NCBI GenBank assembly: GCA_016859345.1
Contig: CM029118.1
Span: forward strand, 32,739,501-32,803,500
Length of the DNA stretch: 64,000 bases
Reading direction: 5' to 3'
Origin: Istiophorus platypterus
Taxonomy: Eukaryota; Chordata; Actinopteri; Istiophoriformes; Istiophoridae
In this document: in pieces, positions 36,791 to 49,160 of the stretch
How the letters are laid out: the number at the start of each line of letters is the position of its first letter
Numbering within the stretch: the first letter of the stretch is position 1
Notes under the pieces: model-generated
What the model was told of the DNA's origin: nothing
Databases searched by the model: none
What the model saw: only the letters and a program-made list of their open reading frames with translations
Position numbers and translations under genes: made by a program

Positions 36791-39350
36791 ATGTATATTC
36801 AGACAACATATAATAATTAACATAATAGGATTTAGACAACAACCTAAGTAGCAGCTGATTCAGCTTAGTGCCAAATGTATATCTTAGTCCAATATCAAAA
36901 GATAATTAATTTAGGAACTATCAAGAAATTAAGCTTTTCATTCATTCGGGACACAATGATTAATTAAAAAAAAAAACAAGCTAACTGAATCAAGGGTCCA
37001 AATTATTACTGTTTAGTGATTGATCAAAAATCCCCAACATTTAATTTAAACTACCAAGTATTTTAAATGGAAAAACATCTTTCATGGCAAAAACAAAAAC
37101 AACACTGAAGTCCTTGAGTGGGAATCCTGACTGCTCAGGAAGGCAGAACTGAGAATTCAGGAGGACCTGACCTTAGTAATGACCACCAAAATGGCCTTGA
37201 CTAGAATGTCATTCTCAACTTGTACAGCTTTCTGTATAAACTTAAAGTGCTTTCCCATGCCTGCCTATTATATGTCTGCTCTCTGAGTCACACTGCTGCA
37301 GTTCTGACACACATAGACAGAGCGTAAAACAGCAAGGGGTAGGGAGGGGAGAAGGCGAGTGCAATCCAGAGTGAAAAAGAATGACAGATAGAGGGAAGAG
37401 GGAGAGAGAGAAGGAAAGAGGGAGGGAGGAACAGTCTGAACCACTGAGATAACTCTGTCCAGGTGTTCGGAGCCAAACAAAGGCTCTTTTCAGACCGTGA
37501 TGAGAATGCACTGTTCCTCCACTTGTTGCAAAATATACAAGAAAGAAAATGAGCACAACTCAGACAGGAGCTTATATTTTGTTACAGCACGAAAATATGA
37601 ACCAGGGGAAGGTCTACCCAATTACATGAGCCTTGTCACTGCCAGTAAAAGAAAAATACTAGCTGTGAGAAAAAAGTGCTGAGATCTATGAATTGTGTTA
37701 TATTGCAGTAAGTATCATTTGTTTGAAAGTTCTCTAGGATTATGGTTTATAAGACAATAAACATATTCATCCCAGCAGGAGTGGGTAAGTGTAAATATGG
37801 CTACAGCAACAGCAAATACATTTTGCAGGAAATGTAATAAAATGTAACAGTTACATTTTCTATTAACATAATGAGGAAATGTCTTTAATTAACAATATTG
37901 ACAAGTTGTAAAAATGTTGATACAAAACATATAAGTTAACTAGAAAAAGAACTTAGTATTTAAATTTAATTTCCTGAAGATAGGCGTTCAGAATAATGCA
38001 TCGCTATTCAGAATGAATCAGGATAATGTCTACATTTCTGTATTCAGAAAAGGATACATGTTATATTATTCTGTTTTGCTGACATGATTCATATATGTGT
38101 GTATATCCTTTTATATAGTGGTTATAAATGACTTATTATGTGCCTACAAAACTATCTAAACTCCTATTCCTTATATTTTGAAGGTTAACAGTCCAAGATC
38201 TGATTGTTTTCATGAAAACAGATTCACTATTTTACAAATAATATTTAGTCCCCTTCAGGTCATTAATCTGTGTGTATGGTTTATCTGCCTGTGCACTCTA
38301 AATATAAATCTTTTTAGCCAGTTTATCAACCAATATGACATCAAAAAATTTGACCCACAAAAATCAAACATTCCAAACTTGTAGAAAAAATGGTATGTTA
38401 CCCTGGGGTGAAAAGGCAAATGTTTAATACAACCTCTTCACCTTCCACTCTTTTCACTAATTTATAAAAATATCACACAACTATATGTGTTGGCCATAAA
38501 AGTTGACATAAATTGTTCTTGGAGAGAAGATGAGCATACATTTAATTTGTTTAAAGCATACAGGATAAGAAATTTGTAACTGCACTTATACAATCCTTAG
38601 TAAATTTGCAGCTGAAGGTCAGAGAGAGGTTTCCATCCCTGAGTTTAAGACAAACAATTCATATGTGGGGGTCATCTGGCCTCAGCAACAACATCCATTC
38701 AGCGTAAAGTCCTCGGTGGGGTCAGCTTGCAGAGCAATATGTGTCTGCCTGGCGGTCCTCTGTCATCCCACCCTGCCTAAGCTGACAGAGGGGAGATGGC
38801 AATCTTTTGATGTCAGAAAGAGAGCCTTACTCCTGGCTGTTTCTCACCAATTCTAATCAGTCCAGCCACTTACCTAGTCTGTTATAAAGAGTGAGAGAGT
38901 GCTTTGTGTTGTCGGATCAGACAAATTTGCAAGTTCATTCACAAACACTATTATACAAAAGGAGCTTAGATATAGACTCTCTCATCACTTTTCATAATAG
39001 GCAAGTAGATTAACTTTCCTACCTGTTGACATCTCAGTCTTATTTGCTGGGGAAGAAAGTTAGACCTGCTTTCCCAAGAAATTGGTGGTGAAAGTGAAAG
39101 GTCTATTACACTGTAATACTGCTGGGCAGCCATAGTGGAAATAAGCCCCCACACTGACAGGATTTCTGTGGACTGACGTCTGATTTTCGTAATAAAACAT
39201 AACACAGCAAAAGCAAGGAACCACAATCCTTATGCATGTTGTTCAGGTCAAATCTGAAAAAAAAACAAAAAAAACATGATTTTACTTAGGTTGATTGAAC
39301 AAGTTGCAGCTTTTCACTCAAAATAAAAGAGTCTTAATAAGTCTTCAAAT
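36791..39350. other. Intergenic DNA, no gene recognised
   Basis: No conserved coding segment. A GA-rich tract (37376-37432 region, agggaagagggagagagaga) gives Ser/Leu/Pro-rich chance frames on the minus strand. Confidence 0.5.
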
Positions 39351-39354
39351 ATTT

Positions 39355-40525
39355 TTCATTTCAAAGCAGATAAAATGTCTGGAGTTGATTCTAAGTGTTA
39401 CTCTGCATTTGGTAGCTGTTTCTGGGAACTTTTAATATGCGTTCTAAAGAGGTGTTGATGCAAATGAAGGAGGCCATCATTAGGCTGGAAAAACAAAACA
39501 AACAGATGACAGAAACATTAGGATTGGACAAATCAACAATTTGGTGCATTCTTAGAAAAAAAAGGAATGCACTGGCGAGCTCAGCAACACCAAAAGGTGT
39601 GGAAGACCACAGAAGAAACCTAAAATGGATGATCACAAAATTCTTTCCTTGGTGAAGAAAAACCCTTCACAACATCTAGTCAATTAAAGAACACTCTCCA
39701 GGAGGTAGGTGTGTCATTGTCAAAGTCTACAATCAGTTTGGAGAGTATGGAGAGATAGGAACTGCTCATGAACCAAAGCCACCACATCATCTGTCAAACA
39801 TGGTAGAAGCAATGTTATGGCATGGACATGTACGGCTGTCAGTGGAACTGGGTCACTGGTGTTCATTCATGATGTGACTGGTGCTAGTAGCAGAAGGATT
39901 AATTCTGAGGTGTATACGGCTAAACTATCTGCTGACATTCAGCCAAATGCTGCAAAATTGATAGGACGGTGTTCCACAGTACAGATAGATAATGGCCCAA
40001 AACATATCCAGAAAGCAACCCAAGAACTTCTCAAAGGAAAGAAAGAAAGGCCAAGTCAGTCATCTTACCTGAACCCAGCTGAGCATATTTTTCACTAAAT
40101 GAAGAAGAACTGATGCCAGAAAGACCCAAAAACAAGCAGCAACTGAAGCTGGCTGCAGTAAAGACCTGGCAAAGCATCTCAAGAGAGAAAACTCAGCATC
40201 TGGTGATGCCCATGGGTTCCAGACTTCAGACAGTTATTGACTACAACATATTTTCATCCAAGTAATAAAAATGATCCTTATATTTACTATTATGTTGGTT
40301 TGTCCAATTACTTTTAAGCCCCTGAAAATGTTAGACTATGTGTATATATGACTGTAATTCCTAAATGGTTTATGCAATTTTTTTTTTGAAACCCCTTGAA
40401 TTAAAGCTGAATGTCTAGAATTTAATCACATCTTGTTTTGTTTATTTCAAATTCACTGTGGTTGCATACAGAGTCAAAATTGCAAAAGTTGTGTCAGTGT
40501 CCAAATATTTATGAACCTAACTGCA
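39355..40525 (+). mobile_element. Tc1/mariner remnant, family A copy 2 (longest copy)
   Basis: The 5' terminal repeat is missing. The coding part starts near 39437 with a transposase N-terminus (MRSKEVLMQMKEAIIRLEKQ, then KSTIWCILRKK, a helix-turn-helix). After a deletion it resumes at 39817 with TGSLVFIHDVT, VQIDNGPKH (second catalytic Asp) and SSYLNPAEHIFH (third). The right terminal repeat at about 40470-40525 (gtgtccaaatatttatgaac) is clear. Frameshifts and the deletion inactivate it. Confidence 0.82.
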
Positions 40526-40834
40526 TAGCTCCCGTCTAATTGCACAGCATCTCAAATTATTTATAACCCTCCAAATGTAAACAGCCCTTGGAATTTCATT
40601 ACATTATCTTATCACTGATTATCTGAACAATTTATTGACTCAACTTTACAGACAAGTCTCTAGATTTTTGCAAACTGTTGTATTGACCTAATTAAATTTT
40701 GCTTTGATCTCAGTTAATTCTATCCAGCCCTGTTCTGTCCCGTCCACTGTATACAAATTATCTCCTTAATAAAAATGTCTGTGTTTAGGGTAGTTTGCAG
40801 TTTTTAACATAACTCTAATGTTGCCATAACTGTA

Positions 40835-40836
<2 letters not shown>

Positions 40837-40915
<79 letters not shown>

Positions 40916-41050
40916 CCCGAACCATAACCCTAACCCTAATCTAAACCTAATGGTAACCTGAACTATAAAACCAAGTCCTAACCCTCAAACTGAAGTTGGA
41001 AGTTGTGAGGACAGGCAAAAATGTCCCAAAGTGCCAAAATGTTCTCCCTC
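40837..41050. repeat. CA microsatellite joined to CCTAA-rich dispersed repeat
   Basis: A pure CA run of about 78 bases (40837-40914) passes into ccgaaccataaccctaaccc and degenerate CCTAA units, then gttgtgaggacaggcaaaaa and tgtcccaaag. It is the second copy of the block at 25741-25985. Confidence 0.65.
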
Positions 41051-42440
41051 CCTAGTTCTAAAACTCACATTGGTCCTCAGAGAAGCCCCTTTCACCAGTT
41101 TTTTCAGGTGAGTTCTTTGAAACATGACACATCAGAAAAAATACTAATCAAAGGAAAACACGTCTATGGGCAATGGTAAAGATGTCGATCCCCTTCTATA
41201 GTTTTGTACCAATGTTTAAAAAAAAAAAACTGCTTATATGCCCAAATTTTGGTAAAGAAAGGGTAGAAGTACAAGAATACACACACACACACTTAAACTG
41301 CCATACCTGGGGCTGTGTGTCTCTGCTGAGAAATGCAATGCTTTAATGGCAGAGTCACAGAGGACATATCACCTGTTCTCCTGTTGAAGAGAAATTCTCA
41401 GAGGCTACTTGAGGTACACAGCTCCATTGGAAATGTTCTGGATACATGTTGAATCAATAAGCCCTATTGTTTGGAAACTCGGAGCAGTTCTCTGAGAGAC
41501 TCCCACAGCATTTCAGATAGCTGGCCTGCACTCCTCTGCTGTTTGGGGATGCATGAGGGGATCCTGTATTAGTGCACAGAGTGTGTTCTGTCTGGACATA
41601 GTCATCTCTCTCTCTACCTCTCTCCTCTCTCTTTTTTTGAAAAAGATCAGTAAAGCCTTAAAATCTAACCCAAAAATAACCCTAAAATTAAAAGGAAAAA
41701 TGTAGTTTGTTTAAAATCTAGTGCTTGTGGTAAGAACACAGGTACTTCATTAATTTGGAGAATAGTTTTAGAGTTCCCCCGCAGACAGTCTACACATCAC
41801 AGTATCATGGTGTGGTGTCCTCTGGGTGTGGATAAATGATCAACATTTAAAATAGAGACCAGGGAATGTGAAGTATTTCACAGTTTACTTTTTACAAGTA
41901 ATGCCTAGTTATTTATCATCCTTTCAACAATGAATGAGAAAAGCAAATGGGAAATGATTTGCTTCATAATAAAGTTAGTTACTACACTCAGCCATATAAT
42001 CTCACTGTAAAAATGGGGAAAATTAAATTTGTACCATTAAGTGTATAACTGACACGATAGTGTACAATGGAATTATGGGGTCTTATGAAGACATATCTTA
42101 AAACAACTATGATAAACAGAAAAAATGTACAAATTCACAGTCGATTTCCAATAATATCATAGTCACTTATCACAAAAAGTGACTAGAGAAAGCAACAAGA
42201 AGAGCAGAGATGTGCTGAGATGTCATGTAAACATCACAGTCTTTGAAACATAGTTATTTATTTAGAATGGAAAGACTAGACCAGAATAGAATAGAAAGAA
42301 TAGACCAAGAACAAAACCCTGTGGTACTCCATATGTTGATCCGAGAGCATTAGTACACTTAATCTGCATTTTATCATACAAATATGAATGAAAGGGACTA
42401 TGTTTAGATTTAATGGACAAGAAGATCAAACAGCCATGTG
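41051..42440. other. Intergenic DNA, no gene recognised
   Basis: No coding or RNA feature was seen. Small ACAC run at 41279-41292 and CTCT tract near 41607-41632. Confidence 0.5.
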
Positions 42441-42449
42441 AAATATGAA

Positions 42450-43880
42450 CAAACACTGAGGGGGTGTGTCCTTTTGAAGGTCAATGTCGCTGGATGAATC
42501 AGCAGAATTTGTCAGGAGGGACTGCTTCTTGCTTGAGTTCTTTTAACCATTACTTCTATCTTCCCAATATTAACCAAGCAGTTGTTTCAACAAATGTTTT
42601 TAATGTTGAAAACCTAACCAAAACCTTCATCTCAGGGTTAAGAAATGGTCATATGAATAATTTTTATAATAGTCCAGTGTAAAAGTTTTGGCAAATGATT
42701 TCCGGGCAATTGAGTTGTCAGACTAGAAATGCTCATATTGTCATTTTGGAAAGCAATTATAAACAAGATTAATTTTTTATTTCCATCTTTTCCATCGTGT
42801 AGAATCATTATTTTGTTGTAGAAGCATCCTTTCATTTTCCGCTTGCTCCCAGAATTTGCTGGTATCTCATTGAATCCATTCTTACCTCTACCTGGGAAAT
42901 GTTCCCCATGCCACTGGCTGCAACACAAGCCCAATGCATGATCCATCCACCAAGGTGCTCTTTTCATGAAATTCCCCCTATTTTTTCTCCAAAAATATCT
43001 TTGATGATTGTGGCCAAAAAGCTCTATTTTTACTTCATCAGCCCATATGACTTGTTTCCAAAATGCTTCAGTTTTGTTTAGATGTTCCTTTGCAAAATTC
43101 TCACTGAATTTTGTAGTGAGGATGCAGGGATGGTTTTCTACTGATGACCCTTCCATGAGGATATATTTGGTGCAGGTGTTGTTGCAAGGTGGAACTGTGC
43201 ACCACCACCCTAGAACACTGCTAAATCTTCCTGAAAGCATTTTGCAGTTAAATGGGGGTGTTGGTTTGCCTTTTTAGCAATCCTACAACAGTTCTCTCAG
43301 AAAATATCCTTGGTCTTCCAGACCTCAGTATGACCTCCTCCATTCCTGTTAACTGCCATTTCTTAATTACATTAAAACTGGGAAAAAGCTACCTGAAAGC
43401 ACTTTTCTATCTTCTTATACCCTTCTCTTGTTTTGTGAGCATCAATTACTTTAATTTTTAGATTGCTAGGCAGCTGCTCAGAGGACCTAATGGCTGTTGA
43501 TTTTTGGGGCAAGGTTTGACGAGTCAGAGTATTTATAAAGCTTTCAAATTTGCAACAATTGTCGTTTCCTACTGATCACTGTGAACCATAGTCACCACCC
43601 TAAACAGCTAATTAAAGTCTGAGACGCTGTTGAGTTGTCTCAGAGCTCAAATCTGATCCCTCTTGGGATGCCAGAACTTTTGTATGGTGCTGTTTTTCTT
43701 TTTTTCATTCTAAACTTGTACTAAACAAAAATAAAACATTAGTCTTGATTAAAATGTTGAAAAGAATGTTTCAACTTTAACTTTATGCGTTTTGGAGATC
43801 AGTTCATTTTCTACTCACTTAACTATTTACAATAACAGACAGTTTTACCAGGGATGCCCAATTTTTTCATGCCTCAGCAG
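42450..43880 (-). mobile_element. Tc1-like transposon remnant, family C
   Basis: On the minus strand a long open segment (43240-42638) encodes transposase from the end of the DNA-binding domain through FAKEHLNKTEAFWKQVIWAD (first catalytic Asp), EVKIELFGHNHQRYFWRKN and GFNEIPANS...KRKMKG. A diverged terminal sequence (ccagggatgcccaatttttt) lies at the right, about 43846. The second and third catalytic motifs are not clear. The left boundary is uncertain. Confidence 0.78.
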
Positions 43881-45120
43881 GATCAAAAGACTGATGCTGT
43901 CCTCCTACATGCCAATAAGTTTTAAATATTTCATGAATTAAATGTGTTTTTACCTACTTGTTTTTAGGTACATCAGTTGCTGTAAAAAAAATGCAGTTCT
44001 CCTGTAGCTCACTCAGAGGAATCTGAGTTTTGTCTTAAAGACGATGGAAAGATAAAAATGCACAGGAATGCTTGAAAACTGCTGGACAAACTGCTACACA
44101 AAGAGCCAATCAGTATTGCATTGGGAGGAATTAGCATTTGCTAAAAGAGAGGAGAATAGAAAAAATCAAGTGCTCTTAATGTGAACAAAGATGAGTATAG
44201 AAATGGAAAGAAAGTTTTCTTTTTCTTTTTTTTTTAACTAGGGTCACATATGAGGCACTGTTGTGCCAAAGAACTGTAAATAGCTGGTGAGTAAGTCAAT
44301 TTGAATCAGGAAGCCTGGTCAGATTTGAGCATCTGCCACTTGAAACTGTCATACTGTTTTCTGTGTTTGCTCTGTGCTTTTACAGTATGTGGATGAACAA
44401 AGGCAAGTTTAAATTGGCTCTACTTGAATAGAAATGTTAAGTAATGTTCTCCAAGCTGTATTGAACCTGTCTTCTTCCATACAAATGAGTAATTCAGCCT
44501 ACTTTGGTCCATGTTAAGAGCGTTCTTTTGGCCTATTTTTAAATCAGGTAATAGAACAGACATGTAGCAGTGAAAAATATTTTGCATCTTTACAGTAAAA
44601 GCGGTGTACCTCAATGTTTTTATAGATTGCATTTAGGATAGGATAGGCAAAAGAACAAAACACGGAATTGTACTTATTAAAATGTCATGGAAAGTATATC
44701 AGTAGTAATAGTCCAAGATCACATTAGCAGCACCCAGAACCCATTGTGTTCATTATACCTTGAAATACAGAAGTATTTGATATAGAAAAGTTGAAAAAGT
44801 TAGCAACACAATATCCTCATGCCATTCAATCAAATTGCCCACATAAAGTTTAAGATCAAACTAATTTTGACCAGTCCAACAGAGCAGAGAAACATGCCAA
44901 AATCTCAACAGGGAATCCAACAGCTCATAAGGTCACTTTATCTCAAAAGATGCTCTTGGGAATTTGCCTAAATTATGCTAAAAAGGTGTGTTATAGCCTC
45001 CAGAAAAATGTGATGCATTTTTAGCCAGGTTGATACTCCTTATCCCAAAATGGATACTTAGGTCAATACCAACCTATGGCACCTGCCTGCTGAATTAAAT
45101 AGTTGAGATGGGGCTAAGCA
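43881..45120. other. Intergenic DNA, no gene recognised
   Basis: No conserved coding segment or repeat boundary was recognised. Confidence 0.45.
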
Positions 45121-45122
45121 AC

Positions 45123-45390
45123 AAATGGTAAATGGACTATACTTATATAGCACTTTCCTAGTCTTTCTGACCACTGCAAGCGCTTTTATACTGCTGTCAC
45201 ATTCATCAATTCATGCACATTCAAACAGTGCTTTTCCTCCCATTACAATGTATTCTACAAATACAACAGTGACACACATTAAAGGAAATCTGGGGTTCAG
45301 TATCTTTTTCAAGGACTCTTCAACATACGGACTGGAGAGGCCAGGGAAACCACTCTACCACCTGAGCCACAGCCGCAACAGGACCTTGAA
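45123..45390 (+). repeat. Dispersed teleost repeat, copy 2 (TGGTAAATGGAC family, fuller)
   Basis: Begins aaatggtaaatggactatac and continues with tatatagcactttcctagtc, caagcgctttta, ggggttcagtatctttttca, aaggactcttcaacat and ccacctgagccacagccgc, the full order of this fish repeat. The copy at 3838-4020 holds only the first half. Confidence 0.72.
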
Positions 45391-45429
45391 GATATGCTGT
45401 ATGAGTAATCCAAGCATTTTCATTGAATA

Positions 45430-45720
45430 ATGATGATATTGGATGCATCCCTGGTTTTATAAATGTTGATCACTCTGAAAGGTAACAATCCAGTCAAGCA
45501 AGTGTATGGTTTTGTTCCTAAACCACTATACAAAGATGTCAGAGAAAATATTCAGGATCTGTTGGTTGGGGGGTGGATTGTTAAATCAAAATCAGCTTAT
45601 GTTGCACCAGTTGTGTATGTTTTCAAGAGGGGCAGTTTTCTTTATTGAGGACTGCAAAGTGACTCTGTGAGTGGTGTCTATCTGGGACAGTTGATAATCA
45701 GAGACCTGAGTGAGTTTACA
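45430..45720 (+). mobile_element. Ty3/gypsy-type reverse transcriptase fragment
   Basis: The plus strand encodes a short stretch typical of the region just before and at the start of the gypsy reverse transcriptase: PKPLYKDVRENIQDLL, then GGWIVKSKSAYVAPVVYV and KRG, where the family usually continues into the VDYR motif. The upstream frame carries DIGCIPG. Stops and frameshifts follow. No LTR, integrase or protease was seen, so this is a fragment. Confidence 0.65.
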
Positions 45721-45721
45721 G

Positions 45722-45915
45722 TTAGATACCAAAGTGTTTGGACAGTGACACAATTTTCGTAATTTTGCCTCCCCAACACACCACAGTGGATTCGAAAATT
45801 AAGCCATCAAGATGTGCTTAAAATGTAGACTTTCAGCTTTAATTCAATGGGTTTAAAAAAATATTGCATTGACTATTTAGGAATTAAAGTCATTTTTATA
45901 CATACAGTACATGTA
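45722..45915 (+). mobile_element. Tc1/mariner family A, 5' terminal fragment (copy 3)
   Basis: Starts with accaaagtgtttggacagtg and continues through agactttcagctttaattca and gactatttaggaattaaagt, matching the left end of family A (2848 onward) and the reverse of the right end at 40525. No transposase part follows. Confidence 0.72.
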
Positions 45916-48180
45916 CACTAAAAGATAAAGTGATGATATCCTCTAAATTTAATAAGGAAAAAGTCTAAAAGATACTGTTGAAATGTGTAGATATGAATGT
46001 TGTACAGGATTGTAAAGTATACATGATTTTGTTAACAGCCTGGTTTACGTGTAGTACTTTATTTATATTGATTTAGGGTCCTTTTAGTGGTTGACACTAC
46101 CATGCGCCCAGGTGGTGTTCCATAATGAACAGGGTTTGAATGAGAATTCTTCATTTAGTTCAAGGGGACTAGTTTTAAGATATATCCATTAAAATTTTCA
46201 TTTAAATTTTGGTTGTTCAGTTCAAGTTTCACACTAAGATTGAGTGACACTAGTTATGAGTCACACAAACACAATTGAAAATGGATGTGATAGAGTGTTT
46301 TGGTATTAAACAGTAGAGTGCTGTGGGAAAAAGTGTGCTGTGGCAGAGCATATTAAGAAAACGCAGTCAAAAATACTGTAAAAAAAATAAATAAAAGCTA
46401 AAATAAAGCTACTGGAATCATACTTGCAGTAAATCTAGCTACAGCAAATGTAAAATGCCAAAAACTGAAAAAGTAAAATGAAAGTCTATAGAATAACATG
46501 TGCCAAGAACCAGTTGTTTTATGTGGGGAAAATTGTAAACATCAACTTTATATTTGGACATTTATATTAAAAAATGATGGACAAAAACTAAGCATAAAAA
46601 ACTTTAAATTGAAAGAGAACAGTTTGCCTTGTACACACAGAAGTTGATATGTGGGCAGCGATTTTCATAATTGCTTAGTCTGTGTTTGTAATGACTGTGT
46701 GGGTGTTTGACCTTTCTGTTACACTGTCATTCATTACATCAGGGCATATCAGAAGCAATGTAAGTTCTGTGTCTTTAGATCACAGGCAGACTGTCTTTAA
46801 ACTCTCTTTTTTACCTGTGGACGATGATCATGTGTGATAATTATGGAAGTTACATATTTTATTTACCCTGTGAAAATGTGTCCTTTCTGTTACCATGAGG
46901 TAATGAGAAAAATTTCAATCAGGAAGATTATCTCCATGATTACTCTATTTAGTGACCCCCCCCAACTTCCCTTTCCGGTTTCCAGCTCAATCATCTGACT
47001 TAGGGCTGTCACTCTTTCATTCAGATACTCATATCTGATTTGCCACCGCCACAGGGAGCCAGTCATCTTGATGCTGCCAACTTTTAAAATGCTTTGTCCG
47101 CTGCCGTTTGCTTTCATTTCCATGTGAGATCAATGCAAATTGAAAAACTTACCTCTTGCAACAAGAACGAGAACAAGAAACAGGAACAATGTTCTGCTGG
47201 TGACTACATCCACCTCAGGCAGTTGCAACAGACACACTCACATAGATTTGTGTGGTGGCTCCCTTCCTGATAAATCAGATTTTCCTCTGACCCAGTCAAA
47301 ATATCAAGGCCTCCTGCTTTCCCAGATTTTTTGGCTGGTGGATGAAGCAGCCTCCAGTATACTCAGCCTCAAAGTATACTCTGCCTCCCACTCTAGGCAT
47401 TGCTCTAGGAGCTTGTCCTCCTTTAGTGCCAATCTCCACCTTGCAGTTTCTGGCTAACTCCATTAGACTCATGCCTTCGAGGCTTGGAAAATGCTTCAGC
47501 CTATAACCACATCATCAGTTACAGAAACACTGTATTGCAGTTTGCTTCCAACCTGCCCTTCCCACCCATGCCAATTCAAGCTGCTAAACAATTTCTGGCC
47601 TCTGCCATCCAAGCACCCAACTCCATTAGGTGGGCCATACATCCCTCCAGCAGCAAATCTGCCAATCAATAATCCTCCAAGGAAAAGATATGAATTTAGT
47701 TAGCCTCATCCTCCAACCTCTGAATGTGACAGAGGATCGCAACCAGTGATTCACTGATTCAGTGCGTGTGGCCCACCCACTCATGGGTCTTTCTCAGGGA
47801 TTTCAGGTCGAGGTTCTCATAGCTCCAATTTTTACTGATGTGGCAAAAACTCTCCAGACTGGATTAAGAGATCCAGAGATGGTTTCTCAGTTGTTAAAGA
47901 GGGTAAAAAAAAAAACATGTTAAAATATGAGGCGAATAAAGGCACATACAGACAACTTTAAAAGTGTTCCTCAACTCTGACAGAAGTTAGTCTTAAAAAT
48001 TTCATTAACAGATTTCATTATTTATAGTATTCCAAAAATGACAAAATTACATAATTGACTCTCTGCTGCTACATAAGAATGCCAAAGAGAGCATGAGACC
48101 AAAGAGTTTGTGGCCACATGTCCTGCCAGTATAAGAACCCACAATTACATCCCATTCCCTAGTCGTCCCTACGTCCCTAG
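45916..48180. other. Intergenic DNA with an unassigned coding-like block (46900-47900)
   Basis: Positions 46890-47700 show several overlapping open frames of 60-105 codons and more even base composition than the surroundings. No domain was recognised. It could be an unclassified transposon fragment. Confidence 0.35.
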
Positions 48181-48189
48181 TCTCAAATT

Positions 48190-49150
48190 TCATTGGACAT
48201 CATTGCTAGTCTTCCAATCTTATGCAGTAATGCAGTCATCCGTACTGCGGTTGAAATGTTTTCCATGTTTTCTTATTTCATTCCTGTAACGCTGTTCTTG
48301 CCGGCACCTTACTCCCTGCAATTATGTGCTGAACTGTCTCAGGAGCATCTTTCGATAGACTGCACCTGGGGTCCTGTCTGGAAAGACAGCAAAGAAGCAC
48401 TAATCATGGCAGCACAAGAACAGGCACTGTTGTAGAACCCCATCTCTATTGATCTTGTATAAGTGCCTGTTCTTGTGCTGCCATGATTAGTGCTTCTTTG
48501 CTGTCTTTCAGTTAAGCTTTTTCCAGACACTGGTAGGATTTCTTGATATCAGCCACTATCTGATGGTGGTACATGCCATGCAGGGGTGTGTCCCTCCATG
48601 ATGGTTCACCCTCACCTCTGCTGGCTGAGGTATTCACTTAGCAAGTCATCTGTGGGGGCCATCTTCCGATTTATTCATGGATCTTGTTTGTTTCATCTTG
48701 GACAGTGGCTCTGACCATCAACCAGTCCTCAGCCTCCCTCATTCCACTTGGTGTACAGTCTCAGGGAGCTGGACTTAGGATGGAATCTTCCATGCATTGT
48801 GAGGAGCTTCCTTTTCTTGTCTCACTCATTCCTTTCATACAGCTTGATGTCATCCATATAAAGTAGGTGACTGATGCTTGCTCCACTTTGGAATAGCCAC
48901 TCTTTGTGATGATCTGGCCGAGGGGGTTCAGGCCTATGCAGAACAGGAGCAGGGATAGTACATCACCTTGGTATATGACTCACTTTAACACTTTAACTTG
49001 TGCAGTTGGCTTTGAGTTGGCCTCCAGGGTCATTTTCCAAAGCCCCGTTGTTTTCCTGATGAAGGCTCTTAGTGTCCTATTGATGTTGTACATTTCCAAG
49101 CATTCCAGTATCCATAAGTGTCGCACTGAGTCATAGGCTTTCTTTCACTT
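48190..49150 (-). mobile_element. Non-LTR retrotransposon fragment, lineage 1 (reverse transcriptase)
   Basis: On the minus strand 49150-48830 encodes reverse transcriptase: AYDSVRHLWILECLEMYNIN, then RTLRAFI, LEANSKP, IYQGD, LLFCIGLNPLGQIITKSGY, and a degraded form of the catalytic (F/Y)xDD box (WMTS). Farther on, EALIMAAQEQAL and RQDPRCSLSKDAPETVQH are C-terminal motifs of a fish LINE lineage. The frame is broken several times, and a 48-bp inverted duplication disrupts the C-terminal part. Confidence 0.72.
48381..48509. repeat. 48-bp perfect inverted duplication with short loop
   Basis: Arm 48381-48428 (gaaagacagcaaagaagcac... to ...caggcact) is the exact reverse complement of 48462-48509. 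They are separated by 33 bases. Both arms derive from the EALIMAAQEQAL coding segment of the surrounding LINE. Confidence 0.95.
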
Positions 49151-49160
49151 AATCCCAGAA

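Noticed and set aside
40837..41000. Interstitial telomere sequence
   Set aside because: The CCTAA-like units are degenerate and embedded in a repeat that recurs at 25.7-26.0 kb, so a dispersed repeat explains them better than a chromosome-end remnant.
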